From contig JAGANQ010000008.1 in the NCBI GenBank assembly GCA_017624115.1, positions 1 to 60,733 on the forward strand: a stretch of DNA of 60,733 bases. Direction: 5' to 3'. Below the pieces are notes generated by a model. It worked only from the letters and a program-made list of their open reading frames with translations, did not search any database and had not been told where the DNA came from. This document shows positions 52,101-60,684 of the stretch, piece after piece. Both the position numbers and the translations under genes were made by a program. How positions within the stretch are numbered: position 1 is the stretch's first letter; every line of letters starts with the position of its first letter. The DNA comes from Lachnospiraceae bacterium (GTDB taxonomy: Bacteria > Bacillota > Clostridia > Lachnospirales > Lachnospiraceae).

Positions 52101-52934
52101 ATGAGAAAAACAGTAGTAAAAAAGCTTGCAGTATTGGGAGCCGTTGTCGGCATGCTGTCAGCAGGAATGATAGTGGCACATGCCGAGACAAGAGTGATGG
52201 AAAATGGTACTTATTTTGACGCGGAGTACTATGCGAGAACGAACCAAGATGTAGTGGCAGTGTATGGAAACGAGGAAAGTGAGCTGTTCCGTCATTATGA
52301 AGAATTCGGGAAAAATGAAAACAGACAGCCGGTAGAGCTACCGGATAAGAGCGTATTTGATGCGGAGTATTATGCTGCATTATATCAAGATGTAGTTGCG
52401 GTATATGGAACAAATAGCAACAGTCTCTATCAGCACTATCTGCGTTATGGAAAGCAGGAAGGACGATTTGCAAGTCCGACTGCGGTGGGAGCGCCAAAGT
52501 TAGAAGAATATACAAATGTTGCAATGACGACAGAAGAACTCAGTACAGAAAGTGGTTATCCGGCGGAAGTATTGAGGCTCATGAATGAGGAGCGCGCTAA
52601 AAAAGGGTGGAGTCCATTGCGTTATGATGCAAAGTTGGAGGCAGTGGCAATGGCTCGTGCAGAGGAGATACTGGTAAGTTTTTCTAATATTAGACCTAAT
52701 GGTGAAGCTTACTGGTCGGCTCTTAAAGAAATGGGAGTGAAGTACAGTATGCCATGTGAGGTTATTTCACATGGTCAAGCAACACCGGAAAAAGTTGTTA
52801 ACAAGTGGAAACAGCAATATGATGAAGATACTAGATTCGAACAATTTGAAAGACTTGGTGTCGGATACGCTGATCAACAAAGTCTTGAAGGAGGTCTGAA
52901 AGGAAGACATTGGGTACTGTTATTTATATACTAA
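52101..52934 (+). CDS. Secreted CAP-domain protein with two short surface repeats
   Basis: 277 residues. Signal peptide (1-28, cut near AHAET). Two repeats of about 37 residues follow (39-75 and 86-122), each of the form FDAEYYA...DVVAVYG...HY..(F/Y)GK..(N/G)R, a module common in clostridial surface proteins. A CAP/SCP domain follows (about 155-277, YPAEVLRLMNEERAKKGWSPLRYDAKLEAVAMARAEEI). CAP proteins are secreted and often bind wall or lipids; no enzyme is known here. AAGGAAGG precedes the ATG. A shrunken copy of the same gene lies at 53265. Confidence 0.88.
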   Translation: MRKTVVKKLAVLGAVVGMLSAGMIVAHAETRVMENGTYFDAEYYARTNQDVVAVYGNEESELFRHYEEFGKNENRQPVELPDKSVFDAEYYAALYQDVVAVYGTNSNSLYQHYLRYGKQEGRFASPTAVGAPKLEEYTNVAMTTEELSTESGYPAEVLRLMNEERAKKGWSPLRYDAKLEAVAMARAEEILVSFSNIRPNGEAYWSALKEMGVKYSMPCEVISHGQATPEKVVNKWKQQYDEDTRFEQFERLGVGYADQQSLEGGLKGRHWVLLFIY

Positions 52935-52981
52935 TTTAAGATAAAATGCAGGAAACTAGGAAGTATGGAGAAACGACAATA

Positions 52982-53035
52982 ATGGCAACAGAGACGGAGA
53001 CTACTACACAAGAAGAGCAAGAGCCCATTACGTAA
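52982..53035 (+). other. 17-codon Thr/Glu-rich reading frame, possible relic
   Basis: ATG 52982 opens MATETETTTQEEQEPIT. The product resembles the linker of a surface protein rather than a free peptide, and no clear ribosome site is seen. It may be debris from gene rearrangement in this patch. Confidence 0.3.
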
Positions 53036-53057
53036 GCTGCGCAGAAAGGACATATAT

Positions 53058-53261
53058 ATGAGTCAACAAGAATTAGAAATACATATGAGACAACTTATTG
53101 ATAAGCTGTCGACGGGAACAGTGTTTACACTCAGTGACATTATTCCAGACCCACCTGCATTACTGGGAAGGAGACTTTATGAAGGTGTTCAGTCTGGAAA
53201 TATTGGGAATGTTTGTTGCATAGGAAAATCAGCAGGTGTTGAAACATATAAGAAACTGTAA
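53058..53261 (+). CDS. Small DUF1413-like protein
   Basis: 67 residues, AAAGGA 7 bases before the ATG. The pattern FTLSDIIPDPPALLGRRLYEGVQSGNIGNVCCIGKSAGVETYKKL resembles DUF1413, a small domain of about 60 residues of unknown function. No membrane segment or signal peptide. It lies between a CAP-protein gene and its relic, in a patch with an XRE regulator, so it may be part of a small accessory set. The family match is by eye only. Confidence 0.65.
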   Translation: MSQQELEIHMRQLIDKLSTGTVFTLSDIIPDPPALLGRRLYEGVQSGNIGNVCCIGKSAGVETYKKL

Positions 53262-53264
53262 TTC

Positions 53265-53396
53265 GTAAAAAATCTTATACTATTGGCGACAGTTGGCAGT
53301 ATGCTGTCGGCAGGAATGATAGTGGTACATGCAGAGACAAGGGTGATGGAAAATGGGTTGATGGGAAGATGCTGGGTACTGCTGTTTGCAAACTAA
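53265..53396 (+). pseudogene. Relic of a second CAP-protein gene (internal deletion)
   Basis: The frame reads a signal-peptide segment almost identical to the gene at 52101 (GSMLSAGMIVVHAETRVMENG against GMLSAGMIVAHAETRVMENG). It then jumps to the last residues (LMGRCWVLLFAN against LKGRHWVLLFIY) and stops. The repeats and nearly all of the CAP domain are missing, and no ATG or ribosome site is in place. It shows that two tandem copies once existed. Confidence 0.8.
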
Positions 53397-53409
53397 TTGC
53401 GAAAAATGC

Positions 53410-53438
53410 TTGCTTTATTCGATGAACAATAGTATAAT
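53410..53438 (+). promoter_or_regulatory. Promoter of the FMN riboswitch-ribU transcript
   Basis: TTGCTT (53410-53415), 17-base spacer, TATAAT (53433-53438), followed after about 25 bases by the riboswitch. Confidence 0.75.
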
Positions 53439-53462
53439 CCTACATGTAAATAATTAGAAAAT

Positions 53463-53589
53463 TCTTCGGGGCAGGGTGAGATTCCCTACCGGCGGTGACA
53501 GTCCGCGACCCGTATATGCTGTAAAGACAGCAGATATGGCTGATTTGGTGCAATTCCAAAACCGACAGTAAAGTCTGGATGAGAGAAGA
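53463..53589 (+). promoter_or_regulatory. FMN riboswitch (RFN element)
   Basis: The conserved blocks are all present: TCTTCGGGGCAGGGTGAGAT, CCGGCGGTGACAGTCCGCGACC, TGATTTGGTG/CAATTCCAAAACCGACAG, and TAAAGTCTGGATGAGAGAAGA closing the P1 stem with TCTTC. It binds FMN and shuts off downstream expression, here of the riboflavin transporter gene. Terminator at 53639. Confidence 0.97.
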
Positions 53590-53638
53590 TAACAGATGCC
53601 GTATGGACGGTATCTGTCTAAATGCGAAACTGTAACTA

Positions 53639-53665
53639 CCCCGGATAATAGTATCCGGGGTTTTT
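53639..53665 (+). terminator. FMN riboswitch terminator
   Basis: CCCCGGATA (53639-53647) pairs with TATCCGGGG (53652-53660), followed by TTTTT. Confidence 0.92.
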
Positions 53666-53709
53666 GATATAATAGGAAATTCTCATACAATTTCCTATTA
53701 CATCAAAAA
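53661..53709 (+). repeat. Post-terminator hairpin element, copy 2
   Basis: TTTTTGATATAATAGGAAAT (53661-53680) pairs with 53690-53709 with one mismatch; the T-run of the terminator is again its first five bases. It is related to the element at 25411. A separate small hairpin (AGAATCCTGC / GCAGGATTCT, about 53723-53746) follows. Confidence 0.7.
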
Positions 53710-53807
53710 GCCCTCCAGGCGGAGAATCCTGCTTTGCAGGATTCTTACTTGTTGCAGAGAGTAGCTTTGACGGGGAATTTTCTTCTTAAAGAAAAGGAGA
53801 GAATATC

Positions 53808-54419
53808 ATGGTAGAAACAATCAAAAAAGAAGTATTTAGTGTGAGAGGAATGGTCGAAATCGGTATGCTGTCAGCGTTGTCCTTTGTGCTGATGCTGTTT
53901 GAGTTTCCTCTGCCGTTTGCGCCCAGCTTTTATAAGCTGGATTTCAGCGAGCTTCCGATTATCATAGGCGCCTTTGCCATCCATCCGTTTGCAGGCATTA
54001 TGATTGAGCTGATTAAGGTGCTGCTGAATCTGCTGATTGACGGAAGCGCCACTGCAGGAGTAGGAGAAATTGCGAATTTCTTTATCGGCTGCTTCTATGT
54101 TGTGCCGGCGGCATTGATTTATTATCATAAGAAGACCAAAACAAATGCGGTTATAGGTTTATGTGCAGGCACATTATTTATGACAGCGGTCGGCTGCCTG
54201 TTAAATGCTTATGTACTGCTTCCGGCATATTCGGTGGCATTTCATATGGAAATCGAGAAGCTGATTGCTATGGGAACGGCAGTAAATCCGGCAATCAACA
54301 GTCTGTGGACCTTTGTATTGCTGGCGGTGGCACCGTTTAATCTGGTAAAGGGGATTCTGGTATCGCTTATTACTATCTTGATTTATAAACGAATCAGCAT
54401 TATTCTGAAAGGAAACTGA
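53808..54419 (+). CDS. ribU: Riboflavin ECF transporter S component RibU
   Basis: 203 residues, six membrane helices. Opening GMVEIGMLSALSFVLMLFEFPLPFAPSFYKLDFSELPIIIGAFAIHPFAGI is the conserved RibU segment. RibU captures riboflavin and works with the shared EcfA/A'/T energising module coded elsewhere. The FMN riboswitch upstream confirms the substrate. AAAGGAGAG precedes the ATG. No riboflavin biosynthesis genes are seen here, fitting vitamin uptake. Confidence 0.95.
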   Translation: MVETIKKEVFSVRGMVEIGMLSALSFVLMLFEFPLPFAPSFYKLDFSELPIIIGAFAIHPFAGIMIELIKVLLNLLIDGSATAGVGEIANFFIGCFYVVPAALIYYHKKTKTNAVIGLCAGTLFMTAVGCLLNAYVLLPAYSVAFHMEIEKLIAMGTAVNPAINSLWTFVLLAVAPFNLVKGILVSLITILIYKRISIILKGN

Positions 54420-54436
54420 CAGGAATCTTTAAACTA

Positions 54437-54465
54437 TTGTCTTTCACAATAATTTGGTATATAAT
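54437..54465 (+). promoter_or_regulatory. Promoter of the YcxB-like gene and possibly the tsaE operon
   Basis: TTGTCT (54437-54442), 17-base spacer, TATAAT (54460-54465), 38 bases before the start at 54504. Confidence 0.75.
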
Positions 54466-54503
54466 ATGTTCCAAGTGCAAAGCTAAGAAGAGAGGTCATT
54501 CCT

Positions 54504-54992
54504 ATGGAAAAAGAGATAAAAGCATCTGTTACCGTGAATGGAAAGGATTTATTCTGTTTCATGCTCCAGCATACCTACCGCTGCGTTGGCGGTGTGCTGA
54601 GCCTGCTGTTTTCATTAGGAGCATTTGTGCTGCTGTTAAAATGCTTTACCACAGTGGACACTGCATATAAAATCATACTGATTCTTTCATCCTTACTGTT
54701 TACCGTGATAAATCCGTTCCTGTTATATCGCCGTTCCATGAAGCAGGTGAAGCGGAATCCGGCATTTACGGCACCGATTGAGTATACCTTTACGGAAAAA
54801 GGCTTTACGATGCAGCAGGGAGAAGAGAAAGCGGGTGCCGACTGGAAAGACTTGTGGAAGGTTCGCGACGGAAAGCACTATCTGTATCTGTATGGAAATA
54901 CTGTGCGCGCAAATATTATTCCAAAGAGCCAGTTAGGCGAGCAGGCGCAGGAGCTTTCACAGCTTATAAAGGAAGCACGCAGAGCTATCTAA
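54504..54992 (+). CDS. YcxB-like membrane protein
   Basis: 162 residues. Short cytoplasmic start, two close membrane helices (about 35-80: GVLSLLFSLGAFVLLLKCF and IILILSSLLFTVINPFLLY), then a C-terminal PH-like domain (about 100-162, YTFTEKGFTMQQGEEKAGADWKDLWKV) as in YcxB proteins. Function unknown; such proteins are thought to sit at the membrane facing inward. GAGAGG precedes the ATG. tsaE begins 16 bases later, so the gene probably leads that operon. Confidence 0.78.
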   Translation: MEKEIKASVTVNGKDLFCFMLQHTYRCVGGVLSLLFSLGAFVLLLKCFTTVDTAYKIILILSSLLFTVINPFLLYRRSMKQVKRNPAFTAPIEYTFTEKGFTMQQGEEKAGADWKDLWKVRDGKHYLYLYGNTVRANIIPKSQLGEQAQELSQLIKEARRAI

Positions 54993-55008
54993 GACCTGGA
55001 GGTTATAC

Positions 55009-55443
55009 ATGAAAGTGATAGAAACATTTAGTCCGCAGGAAACACTGGAAGCAGGAAAGCAGACAGGAGCGCAGGCGGCAGCAGGGCAGGTTTACTGCCT
55101 GAATGGAGATTTAGGCGTGGGCAAGACAGTGTTTACGCAGGGCTTTGCGGCAGGACTTGGAATAAAGGAACCGGTCAACAGCCCGACCTTTACAATTGTT
55201 CAGGAATATGAGGAGGGGCGTCTGCCGCTGTATCATTTTGACGTATACCGTATCGGAGATATTGAGGAAATGGACGAAATCGGTTATGAGGATTATTTTT
55301 TCGGTCAGGGCGTGTGCCTGATTGAGTGGGCGGCGCTGATAGAGGAGCTTATACCGGAGAACGCTATACGAATTACGATAGAGAAAAATCTGGAAAAGGG
55401 TTTTGATTACCGGAAGATTACGATAGAGGGGGCAGCAGAATGA
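55009..55443 (+). CDS. tsaE: t6A biosynthesis ATPase TsaE
   Basis: 144 residues. Walker A GDLGVGKTVFTQGFAAGLG (about 39-57), then VNSPTFTIVQEYEEGRLPLYHFDVYRI and the Walker-B-like region LIEWAALIEELIPENAI. TsaE is the small ATPase that, with TsaB and TsaD, transfers the threonylcarbamoyl group to A37 of ANN-decoding tRNAs. GGAGG precedes the ATG. Its stop overlaps the tsaB start (ATGA). Confidence 0.96.
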   Translation: MKVIETFSPQETLEAGKQTGAQAAAGQVYCLNGDLGVGKTVFTQGFAAGLGIKEPVNSPTFTIVQEYEEGRLPLYHFDVYRIGDIEEMDEIGYEDYFFGQGVCLIEWAALIEELIPENAIRITIEKNLEKGFDYRKITIEGAAE

Positions 55444-56144
55444 GAATATTGGCAATGGATTCATCGTCTCTGGTAGCATCTGTGGCGGTGCTTGAGGATG
55501 ATGTTCTGATGGCAGAATATACGATGAATTATAAAAAGACACATTCGCAGACACTGCTTCCGATGATTGACGAAGTAGTAAAGATGACAGAGCTGGATTT
55601 GCAGACGATTGATGCGATAGCGATTTCCAAGGGGCCGGGGTCCTTTACCGGACTTCGTATCGGCTCTGCAACAGCCAAGGGACTGGGGCTGGCGCTGGAC
55701 AAGCCGATTGTGGCTGTGCCGACTGTAGATGCCATGGCGTACAATCTGTGGGGCAGTGCTGATATCATCGTGCCGATTATGGATGCCCGCAGAAATCAGG
55801 TTTATACCGGAATTTATACCTTCGAAGGAAAGCATATGCAGGTATTGCGGGAACAGTGCGCGATAGCGATAGAGGAGCTGCTTGCCGACCTCAATGAGCG
55901 CGGCAGGAAGGTTATCTTCCTGGGTGACGGCGTACCTGTATTTAAGGAGAAAATAGAGGAAGGTCTTACCGTGCCTTATGAATTTGCTCCGGCACATATG
56001 AACCGTCAGAGGGCAGGAGCTGTCGGTGCACTGGCAGAGCTTTATTATGAGAAAGGCATGACAGAGACGGCTGATGTGCACAAACCGGATTATCTGCGTT
56101 TGTCACAGGCAGAGCGGGAAAGACAGGAGAGACAGGAGCAATGA
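55440..56144 (+). CDS. tsaB: t6A biosynthesis protein TsaB
   Basis: 234 residues. ASKHA-fold: MRILAMDSSSLVASVAV at the start, then AISKGPGSFTGLRIGSATAKGL (about 62-83) and IVPIMDARRNQVYTGIY. TsaB is the inactive partner that holds TsaD and TsaE in the t6A complex. It overlaps tsaE before it and rimI after it (ATGA at 56141), so all three are translated together. Confidence 0.96.
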   Translation: MRILAMDSSSLVASVAVLEDDVLMAEYTMNYKKTHSQTLLPMIDEVVKMTELDLQTIDAIAISKGPGSFTGLRIGSATAKGLGLALDKPIVAVPTVDAMAYNLWGSADIIVPIMDARRNQVYTGIYTFEGKHMQVLREQCAIAIEELLADLNERGRKVIFLGDGVPVFKEKIEEGLTVPYEFAPAHMNRQRAGAVGALAELYYEKGMTETADVHKPDYLRLSQAERERQERQEQ

Positions 56145-56584
56145 CAATCCGTCCGATGACAGAACAGGACCTTGATGCGGTCGTAGAGATTGAAAATGCA
56201 ACGTTTTCACAGCCCTGGTCAAAACAGGGCTTTCTTGATACGCTGAAGCATAAAGATACGCTTTATCTTGTAGCGGAAGAAAAAGGAGAAATTCTTGGCT
56301 ATCTGGGACTATGGCAATCCTTTGAAGAAGCCGATATAACAAATGTAGCAGTAAAATCCACAGCCAGACGAAGGGGTGTAGCGACAGCACTGCTGAAAGA
56401 GACCAGAAAACAGGCTGGGCAGCGTGGAATTGCAGCACTGACACTGGAGGTGCGCAAAAGCAACGAGGCTGCTATCAGGTTGTATGAAAAACAGGGCTTC
56501 TGCCCTGCAGGAATACGGCCCGGCTTTTATGAGATGCCGAAAGAGGATGCGGTTATCATGTGGACAGTGAATGAGCCAGGTTGA
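56141..56584 (+). CDS. rimI: Ribosomal protein S18 N-alpha-acetyltransferase RimI (GNAT)
   Basis: 147 residues, GNAT fold. N-terminal TIRPMTEQDLDAVVEIENATF, acetyl-CoA motif KSTARRRGVATALLKET (about 71-87) and KSNEAAIRLYEKQGF (about 107-121). RimI acetylates the N-terminus of ribosomal protein S18 in E. coli, and in Firmicutes it sits beside tsaB as here. Other proteins may be substrates. Confidence 0.93.
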   Translation: MTIRPMTEQDLDAVVEIENATFSQPWSKQGFLDTLKHKDTLYLVAEEKGEILGYLGLWQSFEEADITNVAVKSTARRRGVATALLKETRKQAGQRGIAALTLEVRKSNEAAIRLYEKQGFCPAGIRPGFYEMPKEDAVIMWTVNEPG

Positions 56585-56694
56585 GAGTATTTACCATTGT
56601 AAACAACTGCGGTGTTTCTGTATAATAGAGTTGCCTGTCTTATGTGGAGAGCATTTCCGCGGAGGGCAGAGTACAAAAGGAGATGGAGGAAGCC

Positions 56695-56943
56695 ATGCGG
56701 AAATATCAGGAGGGCAGAGAAAGAAAACTGACAGAGCTTGTATGCAACTGCTGCGGGAAAAAACTGACGGTTGAAAATGGGATTGCTGTGGAGGAATCAT
56801 GTCACATAGAGATACCCTGGGGATACTTTTCAAAAAAGGACGGGGAAAATCATATTTTTGACTTGTGTGAGGAATGCTATGATAAAATCATACGCGGTTT
56901 TGCGGTTCCTCCGATGGTAGAAGAGCGGACGGAAATTTTTTAG
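56695..56943 (+). CDS. Small protein with a two-CxxC zinc-binding site
   Basis: 82 residues. Two cysteine pairs, CNCC near residue 17 and CEEC near residue 60, are spaced like a zinc ribbon. Between them lies an alternating polar/hydrophobic stretch (GIAVEESCHIEIPWGYFSKKDGENHIFDL). The ATG at 56695 has GGAGG 5 bases upstream; an ATG four codons earlier stands directly on AAAGGAG with no spacing. No catalytic motif is seen. It is in the same direction as the t6A genes but 110 bases behind rimI. Function unknown; nucleic-acid binding is possible. Confidence 0.7.
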   Translation: MRKYQEGRERKLTELVCNCCGKKLTVENGIAVEESCHIEIPWGYFSKKDGENHIFDLCEECYDKIIRGFAVPPMVEERTEIF

Positions 56944-57054
56944 GAAATAATTGCCTAAAGCTTTCAGGGTGTGTTAAAATATAGTTAGGAAAATAAGTAC
57001 AGAAAATCATGTGACCGGGAAAAGCACCTGGCGCAGCTGATAAGGAGATTATAA

Positions 57055-57966
57055 ATGTTAGATGTATGTTTATTGGGTACAGGCGGAATGATGCCGTTGC
57101 CTTACCGTTGGCTTACTGCCATGATGGCGAGATATAACGGGAGCAGCATTCTGATTGACTGCGGAGAAGGAACCCAGATTGCTGTGAAAGAGAAGGGCTG
57201 GAGCTTCAAACCGATAGATGTAATTTGCTTTACCCATTATCATGCAGACCATATCAGTGGACTGCCAGGATTGCTTTTGACTATGGGAAATGCAGAACGC
57301 ACAGAGCCGCTGACCTTGATAGGACCGAAAGGATTGGAAAGAGTGGTTTCGGCACTTCGCATGATAGCGCCGGAGCTGCCTTTTCCGATTGAATATGTGG
57401 AATTAAATCAGCCCAGGGAAACCATAGAGCGAAATGGCTATCGCATAGAGGCATTTCGAGTGAATCATAATGTTCTTTGCTATGGTTACACCATACAGAT
57501 TGACCGTATAGGAAAGTTTCAGATGGAAAAGGCATTGGAATATGGAGTGCCAAAGACACAGTGGAGCAGGCTGCAGAAGGGGGAAACTGTTGAGGCAGAA
57601 GGAAGAACAATTACTCCTGACATGGTGCTTGGCCCGCCGAGAAAGGGTATTAAGGTGACCTACTGCACGGATACCAGACCGGTTCCGGTGATTGCGGAGG
57701 CGGCAGCCGGTGCTGATTTATTTATCTGTGAAGGTATGTATGGCGAGCCGGGAAAAGAAGAGAAAGCAAGAGAGTATAAACACATGACCTTTTACGAAGC
57801 AGCAAAGCTTGCAAAGGAGGCAGAACCGCAGCGTATGTGGCTGACTCATTACAGTCCGTCTCTGATGCATCCGGAGGAGTACCTGAAGGCAGTGCAGAAG
57901 ATTTTCCCGAGGACAGAGATATGCCGGGACGGAAAAAGTATTGAACTGGATTTTCAGGAAGACTAG
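57055..57966 (+). CDS. rnz: Ribonuclease Z
   Basis: 303 residues, metallo-beta-lactamase fold. Zinc motif THYHADHISGLPGLL (about 61-75), an upstream DCGEGTQIAVK motif (about 36-46), then YCTDTRP and HMTFYEAAKLAKEAEP in the C-terminal half, all RNase Z features. It cuts the 3' trailer of tRNA precursors; the complete tRNA genes in this window lack encoded CCA, which is the substrate type RNase Z needs. It works ahead of the CCA-adding enzyme (32508). Confidence 0.92.
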   Translation: MLDVCLLGTGGMMPLPYRWLTAMMARYNGSSILIDCGEGTQIAVKEKGWSFKPIDVICFTHYHADHISGLPGLLLTMGNAERTEPLTLIGPKGLERVVSALRMIAPELPFPIEYVELNQPRETIERNGYRIEAFRVNHNVLCYGYTIQIDRIGKFQMEKALEYGVPKTQWSRLQKGETVEAEGRTITPDMVLGPPRKGIKVTYCTDTRPVPVIAEAAAGADLFICEGMYGEPGKEEKAREYKHMTFYEAAKLAKEAEPQRMWLTHYSPSLMHPEEYLKAVQKIFPRTEICRDGKSIELDFQED

Positions 57967-58008
57967 AAGCAGTAAGTCCGTGAAGTATGCGGCAGAATCG
58001 AGGTAGAT

Positions 58009-58593
58009 ATGAAAAAATTCCGAGTAACAATAAGTGTTCTGTTAATGGTTGTACTGGCACTGGGATATTATGCGTATCTGTCGAATAAGGATAAGCCGAC
58101 TCCGGCAGAGACAACATCAGAGGTTTCTGATGTAGGCAGGGTGGTGGCAAGAAATCTGGATACGGATTATCCGAATACACCACGAAAAGTACTGGATTTT
58201 TACAGTCAGATTACAAAATGCTTTTACGAAGAGGGTTTGACAGAGGAAAATCTGCAGAAGCTTTGTGACCAGTCCATTAAGCTGTTTGATGATGAGCTTC
58301 TGTCTGTTAATCCGAAAGAAACCTTTCTGGAACATACCAAAGCTGAGATTGAAGAGTATAATGCAATAGAAAGAGTAATTACAGACTATGTTCTGGAGGA
58401 TAGCGGCGATGTAGATTATTATACGAAGGATGGCAGGGAGTATGCGACTATCTCTGTAAAGTATTTCCTTTATGATAAAAGTGGTTTTTCCAGAACGTAT
58501 GAAGATTTCCTGATGAGAAAGGACGAGAATGGCAGATGGAAGATTCTTGGTTGGGAGATGACATCAGCCAGCGAACAGGACAAAGATGAGTAA
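58009..58593 (+). CDS. Single-span extracytoplasmic protein (DUF6715-like)
   Basis: 194 residues. N-terminal anchor or signal ([24 protein letters not shown]), a short Thr/Pro/Glu linker, then a soluble domain (about 50-190) of mixed helices and strands ending with [14 protein letters not shown], like the NTF2-type domains of Lachnospiraceae proteins named DUF6715 (from memory, not searched). Its stop overlaps the tsaD start by 8 bases, so the two are co-transcribed. Function unknown. Confidence 0.7.
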   Translation: MKKFRVTISVLLMVVLALGYYAYLSNKDKPTPAETTSEVSDVGRVVARNLDTDYPNTPRKVLDFYSQITKCFYEEGLTEENLQKLCDQSIKLFDDELLSVNPKETFLEHTKAEIEEYNAIERVITDYVLEDSGDVDYYTKDGREYATISVKYFLYDKSGFSRTYEDFLMRKDENGRWKILGWEMTSASEQDKDE

Positions 58594-59614
58594 AGAGAAG
58601 GATGTTTTAATATTGGCGATAGAAAGCTCCTGTGATGAGACAGCGGCTGCAGTAGTAAAGAATGGAAGGGAAGTATTATCCAATGTGATTTCTTCCCAGA
58701 TAGCATTACATACCCTGTATGGCGGTGTGGTGCCCGAAATTGCATCCAGAAAGCACATTGAGAAAATCAATCAGGTGATAGAGGAAGCATTAAAGGAAGC
58801 GGGAGTAACGCTTTCAGATATAACAGCGATAGGAGTGACCTATGGTCCGGGACTGGTAGGTGCACTCCTTGTCGGTGTGGCAGAGGCGAAGGCAATCGCG
58901 TATGCAGCGAAGCTGCCATTGGTGGGTGTTCATCATATCGAAGGACATATTTCTGCTAATTTTATAGAAAATAAGGATCTGGAGCCGCCATTTGTATGTC
59001 TGGTGGTATCCGGCGGTCATACGCATCTGGTAATTGTACGTGATTATGGAGAATATGAAATTATCGGAAAAACCAGAGATGATGCGGCAGGGGAAGCATT
59101 TGACAAGGTGGCCAGGGCGATTGGACTTGGTTACCCGGGCGGACCAAAGGTGGATAAGCTTTCAAAGGAAGGAAATCCACATGCGATAGAATTTCCGCGT
59201 GCACAGATAGAGGGAGCACCATATGATTTCAGCTTTAGTGGAGTGAAATCCGCAGTCCTGAATCATCTGAATTCCTGCCAAATGAAGGGGGAAGAAGTGA
59301 ACCGTGCCGATCTTGCGGCATCCTTTCAGGCATCTATAATAGAAGCATTAGTAAGCCGTGCGATTCGTGCAGCAAAAGAGTACGGCTTTGATAAGCTGGC
59401 GATTGCTGGTGGTGTGGCATCTAATTCCTCGCTCAGGGCAGCGATGCAGGAGGCATGTGATAAGGAAGGCATACGCTTTTACCATCCGTCACCGATTTTC
59501 TGCACGGATAATGCAGCGATGATAGGGGCAGCAGCGTATTATGAATATCAGAAAGGAACAAGGCATGGCTGGGATTTGAATGCGGTTCCGAATCTGAAGC
59601 TTGGAGAACGGTAA
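58586..59614 (+). CDS. tsaD: t6A biosynthesis threonylcarbamoyltransferase TsaD
   Basis: 342 residues. ASKHA fold with [13 protein letters not shown] at the start, [10 protein letters not shown] (about 111-120, the metal-binding His pair), [25 protein letters not shown] and [10 protein letters not shown]. TsaD is the catalytic subunit of the TsaB-TsaD-TsaE complex that forms t6A37. It is 2.4 kb from tsaB. It starts within the end of the upstream gene, and its stop overlaps the ispD start (TAATG). Confidence 0.97.
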   Translation: MSKEKDVLILAIESSCDETAAAVVKNGREVLSNVISSQIALHTLYGGVVPEIASRKHIEKINQVIEEALKEAGVTLSDITAIGVTYGPGLVGALLVGVAEAKAIAYAAKLPLVGVHHIEGHISANFIENKDLEPPFVCLVVSGGHTHLVIVRDYGEYEIIGKTRDDAAGEAFDKVARAIGLGYPGGPKVDKLSKEGNPHAIEFPRAQIEGAPYDFSFSGVKSAVLNHLNSCQMKGEEVNRADLAASFQASIIEALVSRAIRAAKEYGFDKLAIAGGVASNSSLRAAMQEACDKEGIRFYHPSPIFCTDNAAMIGAAAYYEYQKGTRHGWDLNAVPNLKLGER

Positions 59615-60327
59615 TGGGAAAGATAGCGGCAATTGTTCTGGCGGCAGGGCAAGGAAAGCGTATGAATAGTGATATACACAAGCAGTACCTGCTTATAAAA
59701 GATAAGCCGGTACTATATTATTCCTTGCAGGCATTTGAGCAGAGCGAGGTGGATAAAGTGATTCTGGTTACAGGAAAGGAAGAGATAGCTTACTGTGAGC
59801 AGGAGATCGTTTGCAAATATGGGTTCTCCAAAGTAGAAAAGATAGTCGGAGGCGGAAAGGAGCGCTATCATTCGGTGTATGAGGGCTTGAAAGCACTTCA
59901 GGATGACACGGAGTATGTGCTGATACATGACGGCGCCAGACCGATGCTCACTGAGGCGATTATCCATGATACAATAGAGGCTGTACAGACATACAAAGCG
60001 TGTGTGGTCGGAATGCCGGTTAAAGATACGATAAAGATAACGGATGAAAACAGGTTTGCATTAGAAACACCGAATCGTGCGAATGTGTGGGCGGTACAGA
60101 CACCACAGGCATTTTCTTATGATATTGTATGGAAAGCATATTCTGAACTCATGGCAAATGAAATTCCGGTGACAGATGACGCGATGGTGGTGGAGACTTT
60201 TTTACAATATCCGGTAAAGCTGATAAAGGGTTCTTATCAAAATATCAAGATAACGACACTGGAGGATTTACTGGTGGCAGAGGCATTTCTGGATTCACAG
60301 TCAACAGATTCTTTGATTGAAAAATAA
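59614..60327 (+). CDS. ispD: 2-C-methyl-D-erythritol 4-phosphate cytidylyltransferase
   Basis: 237 residues. CTP-binding start IAAIVLAAGQGKRMNSDIHKQYLLI (about 4-28) with the conserved Lys and Arg, VLIHDGARP (about 103-111) and PVTDDAMVVE toward the C-terminus. It makes CDP-methylerythritol in the MEP isoprenoid pathway. It overlaps the tsaD stop by one base. No other MEP gene is next to it. Transcription then meets the tRNA-Ser unit. Confidence 0.95.
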   Translation: MGKIAAIVLAAGQGKRMNSDIHKQYLLIKDKPVLYYSLQAFEQSEVDKVILVTGKEEIAYCEQEIVCKYGFSKVEKIVGGGKERYHSVYEGLKALQDDTEYVLIHDGARPMLTEAIIHDTIEAVQTYKACVVGMPVKDTIKITDENRFALETPNRANVWAVQTPQAFSYDIVWKAYSELMANEIPVTDDAMVVETFLQYPVKLIKGSYQNIKITTLEDLLVAEAFLDSQSTDSLIEK

Positions 60328-60344
60328 AAAAGCGAAAAAAGTTG

Positions 60345-60373
60345 TTGACAGATAAAATATGTGGTGATATACT
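60345..60373 (+). promoter_or_regulatory. Promoter of the tRNA-Ser pair
   Basis: TTGACA (60345-60350), 17-base spacer, TATACT (60368-60373). Closely similar to the promoter at 60685. Confidence 0.85.
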
Positions 60374-60424
60374 AATTCTTGCGCTGACGGTGACAGGATT
60401 CAGATTCTGGCTCGTAAGCAGTTT

Positions 60425-60510
60425 GGAGAGGTGTCCGAGCGGTTTAAGGAGCTGGTCTTGAAAACCAGTGATTCCGAAAGGGACCGTGGGTTCGAATCCC
60501 ACCTTCTCCG
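60425..60510 (+). tRNA. tRNA-Ser (anticodon UGA)
   Basis: GGAGAGG/CTTCTCC acceptor, long variable arm, GGTTCGAATCC T-arm, anticodon loop CTTGAAA giving UGA. 86 bases with discriminator G, no CCA encoded. Confidence 0.95.
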
Positions 60511-60545
60511 TTTTTAAAAGAATATTGTTATACAAATCAACTTAT

Positions 60546-60634
60546 GGAGAAGTACCCAAGAGGTTGAAGGGGCTCCCCTGGAAAGGGAGTAGGTCGTTAA
60601 TAGCGGCGCATGGGTTCAAATCCCATCTTCTCCG
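60546..60634 (+). tRNA. tRNA-Ser (anticodon GGA)
   Basis: GGAGAAG/CTTCTCC acceptor, anticodon loop CTGGAAA giving GGA, long variable arm with TAGGTCGTTAATAGCGGC, T-arm GGGTTCAAATCCC. 89 bases with discriminator G. It lies 35 bases after the first serine tRNA, on the same transcript. Confidence 0.95.
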
Positions 60635-60684
60635 TTTGCGACAGCTGGTTCGCAGTTATGCTTGAAAAAAGTTGAAAAAAGTGC

